A stretch of 64,000 nucleotides of DNA from Mytilus edulis (Eukaryota; Mollusca; Bivalvia; Mytilida; Mytilidae), in NCBI RefSeq assembly GCF_963676685.1, contig NC_092357.1:69406971-69470970 (forward strand), given 5' to 3'. A program made the translations under genes and the position numbers. This document shows positions 58,896-64,000 of this stretch, in pieces. Below the pieces are notes generated by a model, which saw only the letters and a program-made list of their open reading frames with translations, ran no database searches and was not told the origin of the DNA. Within the stretch, counting starts at the first letter, position 1; every line of letters starts with the position of its first letter.

Positions 58896-59269
58896 TATTT
58901 AGTGTATGCAAAACTTAACGTTATACATAGATTTGAACTATTGTAAAATTATAACCCCGTTATTACTCTTTCACGAGTTAGAAATAAATGAGACAGATAT
59001 ATAGGTAACAAATAAGTCTTTGATTTAAAAAACAGTTAAACTCTTCTAACAAAACAGTGAAGAAGGAATACATTGAAAAGTGTGCTCAATCGAACGTCTG
59101 AATTGGTTGATATGACAATGGTTAGAATCAATCCGCATAAACTGTGAAATCATACAGCACAGATATACAACAAAACTGATCAAACGATGTGGGTTGTGAT
59201 CTTTTTTTACAACTGACATAAACCAATGTTAGACTTTAATACGGTTTCCCCCTCGGCTCTTGCGCTAAA

Positions 59270-59815
59270 AAAACATATTCGATTTATTTGTCAGTTTGGA
59301 CGTATGATCGAAAACTAAATAGATTGATTTACGACTTAAAAACATCAACTATGAGTCTTTTTACTATCATGATTTTACACGTAGGGATGATTGTTCTAAA
59401 CAAAAGTTTTAACTATTGATTATGAATTACAAAAACGAAGTATGTTGCAGTAACATATTTTATTATCAACTCCTTTCTGATAGCATTTCCACTTTTTCAT
59501 GTCATGAAGGCAAATCATCTGCAAAATAAACATGAATTGAAATTAAAATGAATATTATTCATAAATGATAATAATAAATAACAGTAATTCTTGATAACGA
59601 TCGATACTCCATAACAAAATAACATTTGCGTAAACAATCATATGTAATACGCCTAATGAGTAGTGGATTAGACGGTGTGGCTTTCAAATTTTTCATTTTG
59701 ATAACTTTGCACAATTTTTACATACCGTTAGCTAATAATACATTTCAATCATTGTTGTCTTTTTAAATACGTGTTTGTAATTTCGAACGTAGTATGTTAT
59801 ATCGTACTTATAAAG
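59270..59815. repeat. Segmental paralogue of 32030-32880
   Basis: The same series of landmarks is present as at 32.0-32.9 kb, without the 76-bp tandem duplication and without the MITE. It therefore gives the empty-site allele for that insertion. It covers the terminal exon and 3' flank of the CUB gene. Confidence 0.82.
59502..59518 (-). CDS. Terminal exon paralogous to the VWA gene's last exon
   Basis: This region aligns with 32368-32384 and its 3' flank, including the acceptor (tattttgcag), the GATGAT start and the following 3' UTR. Joined in phase 1 it would read DDLPS then TGA at 59502. Joined to the CUB exon, which ends in phase 2, it gives one glutamine and an immediate TGA, ending the protein ...YKTLQ. 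Either reading gives a sensible terminus. Which exon actually splices here is inferred. Confidence 0.45.
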
Positions 59816-60034
59816 TGTTGCAAAAAGTAACAACAATTATTTCATATTGTCCAAATATCATGTCATTTTTCGCACTGTTTAATAGTAAACACAATCAATT
59901 TTAAGAACACTGAATTCCCCCATTGTATATTAAAAACAAGATAAGTAACTCCATGTAAAGGTATACATGTTGTAGCACAAGACTGCTTTTTCATATTTAT
60001 TTGAGCTGTTTCTTATATATGCATATAAATTCAT

Positions 60035-60125
60035 AGATACCAGGATTACATTTTGCATCCATACCAGACACAATTGTCGCCAACACAATAGTTATCACTG
60101 ACGCTCGAATCCAAAGAAGTTTTTT
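60035..60125 (-). repeat. SINE-like repeat B fragment (inverted) in CUB-gene intron
   Basis: ATACCAGGATTACATTTTGC and CACTGACGCTCGAATCCAAA with a diverged core. Confidence 0.7.
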
Positions 60126-60764
60126 TAAACACGAAGTTCAAGAGCATTGAGGTCAAAAATTTCTAACTTTTGTGCCAAAAAGTTAAGTAATTGAATGCAC
60201 TACAACTGTATGGTGATTTTCATCATACAGTTATATTTTATTTTACATTGTTGACTGCATTTAATTAACCTCAACAACTATTCTGTACACATTGTATTAG
60301 AAACAGTTATTTTTGAAAGCAACTCTTCAAACATAGTAATATAATATCCTTTGCTTTATTCAGAAAATGATAGTCGTTTAACGCTAACATAAATGTTATG
60401 GCAGTTTATATAACATTCTGTCGTTAGATAGATAAATAAAATGAAAGATACTTGGAGTTAACGTAGGAGACTATTTTAGTTAATATCTTGACTTTATATG
60501 ATTTGGTATAACCTAAACGGCAAACTTTCCAAAACAAAACTGAGCAAGAATTGCTGTATTTGTAGAAATCATGTATCATGATAAAAAAAACTTCTCAACT
60601 TGACTGTATTAATGATGTATATATCAATTTTATTTTAATTTGTAATGAATGAAAATATCGATCATCTCATAAGCTGTTACTTTCACTTACTTACAGGTTT
60701 CACTGTTATCAGAGTCTAAGTAAACTGCACTATTTTTCTAGGGTGAAGGTCATGGTTTACTTAC

Positions 60765-60928
60765 TGTAGTGTTTTATAAATTGCACTGAACCCAGGAAAG
60801 ACGGTAATAGTATCAGACTTGAAGACAATTATCATTTTGTTGGAAGTCGAATTAAATTCTAATCCTTCAAAGGGTCCATCATCTAATGTGGCCAGTAATG
60901 TATCTGTGCTAATTTCGCCATCATAAAC
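60765..60928 (-). CDS. CUB domain exon, C-terminal half
   Basis: The exon carries 54 codons plus two bases and continues the CUB domain from 63126-63301 in phase 0. It opens with VYDGE and has NSTSNKMIIVFKSD and PGFSAIYK, the conserved final strands (VYDG ... F.S..N.M.V.F.SD ... GF.A.Y). The usual second-half cysteine is missing: LATLDDG stands where LATLCG is common. The acceptor gagaag is only fair; the donor is a consensus gtaagt. The next recognised acceptor downstream is the terminal exon at 59518. Confidence 0.83.
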
Positions 60929-61105
60929 CTTCTCAAATATATGTTTTTAAATATGTAAAAATGTTTAAATTTCACATCACATCGACTCGTCCACCATCAC
61001 AATGGGTATCACTATATAAATCAAAATATAAATACTTTCTGAATCATCTGAGATCAACCGCTTCATTGTAATGATTGGTATTTGTTATACTACTGCTTAC
61101 CCGAA

Positions 61106-61260
61106 TTGCTCCTTACGAAGAAACTGCTCCAACAAAGTTATGAGGAGGACAGATTAACATTGACACTCCGTAAATTTTATGGACACCATCACGAATTGGT
61201 GGATCCATACGATGTATCTTTGACCAAACTAGCTAAGGACATTTTTACCACATGGTAGAT
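61106..61260 (+). pseudogene. C-terminal end of the dispersed RT family ORF
   Basis: Plus-strand frame TKKLLQQSYEEDRLTLTLRK, then KFYGHHHELVDPYDVSL and KDIFTTW, stop TAG. The KFYG-HH-LVD-Y block is the terminal motif of the RT family whose palm lies at 41165-41420. It is followed by that family's 3' UTR, which links coding and 3' pieces. Confidence 0.7.
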
Positions 61261-61445
61261 TGTTGTTTGTCATTATGTCGTCTAGTCTTTTAATTACCAA
61301 ACGTAACTTATTCCCGATTGTGACTGTTTTGCTGAGTGTGAATTCGCATTACTATAAGACGTCTTACGGTACTTGTCTATCCCAAATTCATGTATTTAGT
61401 CTAAATGTTTAATGTAATATTTGTAATTCTCATCGGATTTTGTCA
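61261..61445 (+). mobile_element. RT-family 3' UTR, truncated
   Basis: Contains GTGAATTCGCATTACTATAA, CTTGTCTATCCCAAATTCAT and AATATTTGTAATTCTCATCG, continuing directly from the RT C-terminus. Confidence 0.82.
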
Positions 61446-61725
61446 AATGTGTTGACTTCTTTTCTATTATATTTATGTGTTATGGTAAATAATACCAATC
61501 ACCGCATTCATTTATTAGATTTCATTTTGTTCAACGTAATCAGTGCGATATTTTACGTTTGAAGTGATTTTCAAAACAAACCGGACATAGCTTTATAATA
61601 TAGTTAATTTCTGCCTTAGTTTGCTATTAATAAATATTGAAATGTGCATTGTTATTAAGTGCAATATCAGTATTTAGTTCAAATGTAATCTTGGGTCAGT
61701 CCTAGTTCCATCTTAGTCATTCAAA

Positions 61726-61819
61726 TGACGTCATTTTTCATTTTTTGATGATCTGTTTTACAAATTCAAATGACGTCATCATTTTTTGGTCATTTTTTAC
61801 AATTTCAAATATGACGTCA
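61726..61819. promoter_or_regulatory. Cluster of three CRE palindromes
   Basis: TGACGTCA at 61726-61733, 61771-61778 and 61812-61819, each preceded by TTCAAA or similar. The 41-45 bp spacing suggests a short tandem repeat carrying the site. Confidence 0.45.
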
Positions 61820-62029
61820 CTTGGCGTTGAGGTTTAAACATATTCGGATGTGTCTACATATTGTGTTGCAAATGTCTGGTTATGTAATGTATTTCAGTTG
61901 TTTCCTGTAATTAGTTAATATTTCAGTTCTATCATATACAGCTTTTGTTAATTAATTTTATAAATTTATTGTTTGCAAACGTATACATTATTCTAAATGA
62001 TAAGGATGTTCTGGTAACTAACAGAAAAC

Positions 62030-62180
62030 CCTGGCCGTTTTTGGCACAACTTTTTTGATCTGTTGGTCCTCGATGCTGTTCGACTTTGTGCTTGTTTCGG
62101 CTTTCAAACATTTGTATCTGGGCATCACTAATAGATCTTGTATGGATAAAATGCACTTCTGGCGTATTAAAATTTTCAAC
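62030..62180 (+). repeat. SINE-like repeat B, diverged
   Basis: GGCCGTTTTTGGCACAACTT, CGATGCTGTTCGACTTTGTG and CACTTCTGGCGTATTAAAAT align with the 58.6-58.9 kb copy. Several overlapping short frames here are incidental. Confidence 0.72.
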
Positions 62181-62361
62181 TTGTTGCCTTTTGTTGGCTG
62201 TTGTTCGTGTGTTTCTTTGTCAATTGTATTCTCCAATTTATTTACATTGTAGTCCTGTGGTGTTGAGTTGTCATCTTAATGTTATATTTCACATGGCTAT
62301 AAAAGGGGAGGTTTGGCATGCCACAAAACCAGGTTCAACCCGCCATTTATTTCTTTAAAAA

Positions 62362-62729
62362 TGTCCTGTACCAAGTCAGGAATATGGCCATTGTTATGTT
62401 ATAGTTTGTTTCTGTATGTGTTACATTTTAACGTTGCGTCGTTTGTTTTCTCTTATTTTTTAGCGTAAATTCACATTGCGATAAGACGTGTCACGGTACT
62501 TGTCTATCCCAAATTCATGTATTTGGTTTTGATGTTATATTTGTTATTCTCGTGGGATTTTGTCTGTTGCTTGGTCCGTTTCTGTATGTGTTACATTGTA
62601 GTGTTGTGTCGTTGTTCTCCTCTTATATTTATTGCGTTTCCCTCATTTTTAGTTTGTTACCCCGATTTTGTTTTTTGTCCATGGATTTATGAGTTTGAAC
62701 ATCGGTATACTACTGTTGCCTTTATTAAA
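62362..62729 (+). mobile_element. RT-family 3' UTR with terminal minisatellite unit
   Basis: From TCCTGTACCAAGTCAGGAAT through AAGACGTGTCACGGTACTTG and TTGTTACCCCGATTTTGTTT to ATCGGTATACTACTGTTGCC. Sense copy of the sequence at 46616-47010. Confidence 0.88.
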
Positions 62730-63125
62730 CATGTATTGACAAAACTACTATTTTGTAATATTTAGTAGTTTCTGAACCTTCGGAATCAAATTCTGAATCA
62801 ACCGCTTCATTATAATGATTGGTAATGGTTATATGTAAAATGCAGTACAAGGTTTTGTACAATTGTTATCATTCGACCTTGCTATTTTTCATCACGATTT
62901 TAGGCTTAATAAACTATTTTTTTAACCTTTGAAAATGACATTTTGATAATTCCATCTCTATTTGTATACAACAAAACATACAAAAAACTACATCCTACAC
63001 GAATTAAACATGTATAAAACTACTATTTTATAATGTAAGCATTATCAAAACAAGTATGAATACAATAATAATATTAATATAGCATGATATTTATTGTAAT
63101 CTAATTGTTTAATATATGTGTATAC

Positions 63126-63301
63126 CTTAACTGTATCAGCAAAATAGGGTTCCAATTCGACGAAAGTAAAGTTCAACATTACTTTAGATCCTTCCTCAAC
63201 TATTATGGTGTAAGTACATCGTTGTTCATTACAATAGTTTAAAGGATAATGAGGTGATGTTAACCTTCCCTCTGGCCCTTTAAAAGTTCCACCACATGTA
63301 A
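63126..63301 (-). CDS. CUB domain exon, N-terminal half
   Basis: This exon encodes the first half of a CUB domain: TCGGTFKGPEGRLTSPHYP, then NYCNEQRCTYTI and a hydrophobic strand. The Cys pattern (CGGT ... YC ... RC) and the SPxYP motif are diagnostic. It begins in phase 1 after the acceptor ccattacag and ends in phase 0 at AAG|gtatac. CUB domains are extracellular modules for protein or sugar binding. A phase-1 start would accept a VWA exon like the one at 35112-35681, but none is seen before the window ends, so the upstream part of the gene lies outside. Confidence 0.85.
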
Positions 63302-63541
63302 CTGTAATGGTAAAAAATGTACATGTTTATTCGAAAAATTATTGTATCAACATAGATGTCTGTTTTCAAAAGATAAAATATTACTTTTCATCTGGTTAAA
63401 ACCTGTAAAACAATATGGTAACCTTGCCATTGAACAACATCTTGAAGAACAAAATGAACCTAAATGACATTTTAAACAACACCGACATATAAAATATACC
63501 CTAATCATGTATTAACTATAGAAAATTTAAAGAATTTGTTA

Positions 63542-63755
63542 TACCCTATAGCGGGTTATCTTTGCAGATGTAAAATTTCAAAATTTGCAATGAAAAAGGT
63601 ATACGAAATACTCTGGCAGTTATTATTCTGGTGGATTCAAAACTTTTATGAATATATTTGAATGTACACTGGCGGAATTTATTTTTGGCGATTTTATTGT
63701 ATTCGCGAAAATAATAAAAAATTTACACACCGCAAAAATAATGCGCTATACGGTA
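63542..63755. mobile_element. MITE with TACCCTATAGCG ends
   Basis: TACCCTATAGCGGGTTATCT at the left is inverted as AAAAATAATGCGCTATACGG at the right. The interior is AT-rich, with GGCGGAATTTATTTTTGGCG. Upstream of the CUB exon. Confidence 0.7.
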
Positions 63756-64000
63756 TGCTACATGTATTCTTTCCAAACCAAGTGAGTATTTGGACCATAC
63801 GCGAATGGTCATGACCATGATGTGTTTCATAGACAAAAACGAACCAATTAAAAACATCCTGTTTTAACTCTTATTTGTTAATAGTTAATATAAATTACAC
63901 ATTGGAATACAAAAATAATTCCAGGCTTTATTAAAACTATCAGTGTGCTTTTGTGTTGTTTTTTTTTAAAACTGTTGATTTCGTCTTCGTTTTATCAGTA

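Noticed and set aside
62055..62358. Overlapping short frames on both strands
   Set aside because: Lie in a diverged repeat B and flank; no domain or splice support.

Overview
This window is nuclear DNA from a eukaryote: AT-rich, repeat-dense, with small exons separated by long introns and GT/AG splice sites. No bacterial operons, ribosome-binding sites, tRNA genes or rRNA genes were seen. The repeats point to a marine bivalve, most likely a mytilid mussel. They include SINE-like families with cores such as GATGTGGTATGATTGCCAAT and GACGAAACGCGCGTCTGGCG, mollusc-type MITEs, a DIRS retrotransposon and decayed LINEs. The species assignment comes from recognising these repeats and was not checked by a search.

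Genes, all on the minus strand. (1) 0.9-5.2 kb: four exons of a rhodopsin-class neuropeptide receptor related to the vasopressin / neuropeptide S / CCAP receptor group; an upstream N-terminal exon was not found. (2) 32.4-36.7 kb: a short gene that looks complete, with TATA box, signal-peptide exon, VWA exon and tiny terminal exon, predicting a secreted 216-residue protein with one VWA domain. (3) 59.5-63.3 kb: two exons encoding one CUB domain, followed by a terminal exon and 3' flank paralogous to those of gene 2. (4) 51.1-55.9 kb: three candidate exons in compatible phase, with no recognised function.

Mobile elements fill most of the rest. At 7.1-12.9 kb lies a textbook DIRS-like element with 145-bp identical inverted terminal repeats, an internal complementary region, and gag-, RT/RNase H- and tyrosine-recombinase-like remnants. 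At 15.3-18.1 kb is a recent 1.39-kb direct tandem duplication. Two non-LTR LINEs on the minus strand lie at 26.6-28.8 and 47.0-50.7 kb. A third RT family is present as scattered pieces (41.2-42.0, 44.2-44.7, 61.1-61.4 kb and several 3' ends), and its 3' terminus appears to be a 52-bp minisatellite. A 2.06-kb TTAA-flanked DNA element occupies 54.5-56.5 kb. Large palindromic elements sit at 21.9-22.7 and 25.7-26.6 kb, and smaller MITEs are spread throughout.

Tandem arrays include a 46-bp minisatellite at 43.3-45.5 kb, interrupted by an RT-element fragment, and shorter arrays at 18.4, 20.9, 30.5 and 35.7 kb. The genes show no sign of acting together. The notable structure lies in the transposons (terminal symmetry, internal deletions, covarying hairpins) and in the two paralogous gene ends at 32 and 59.5 kb.
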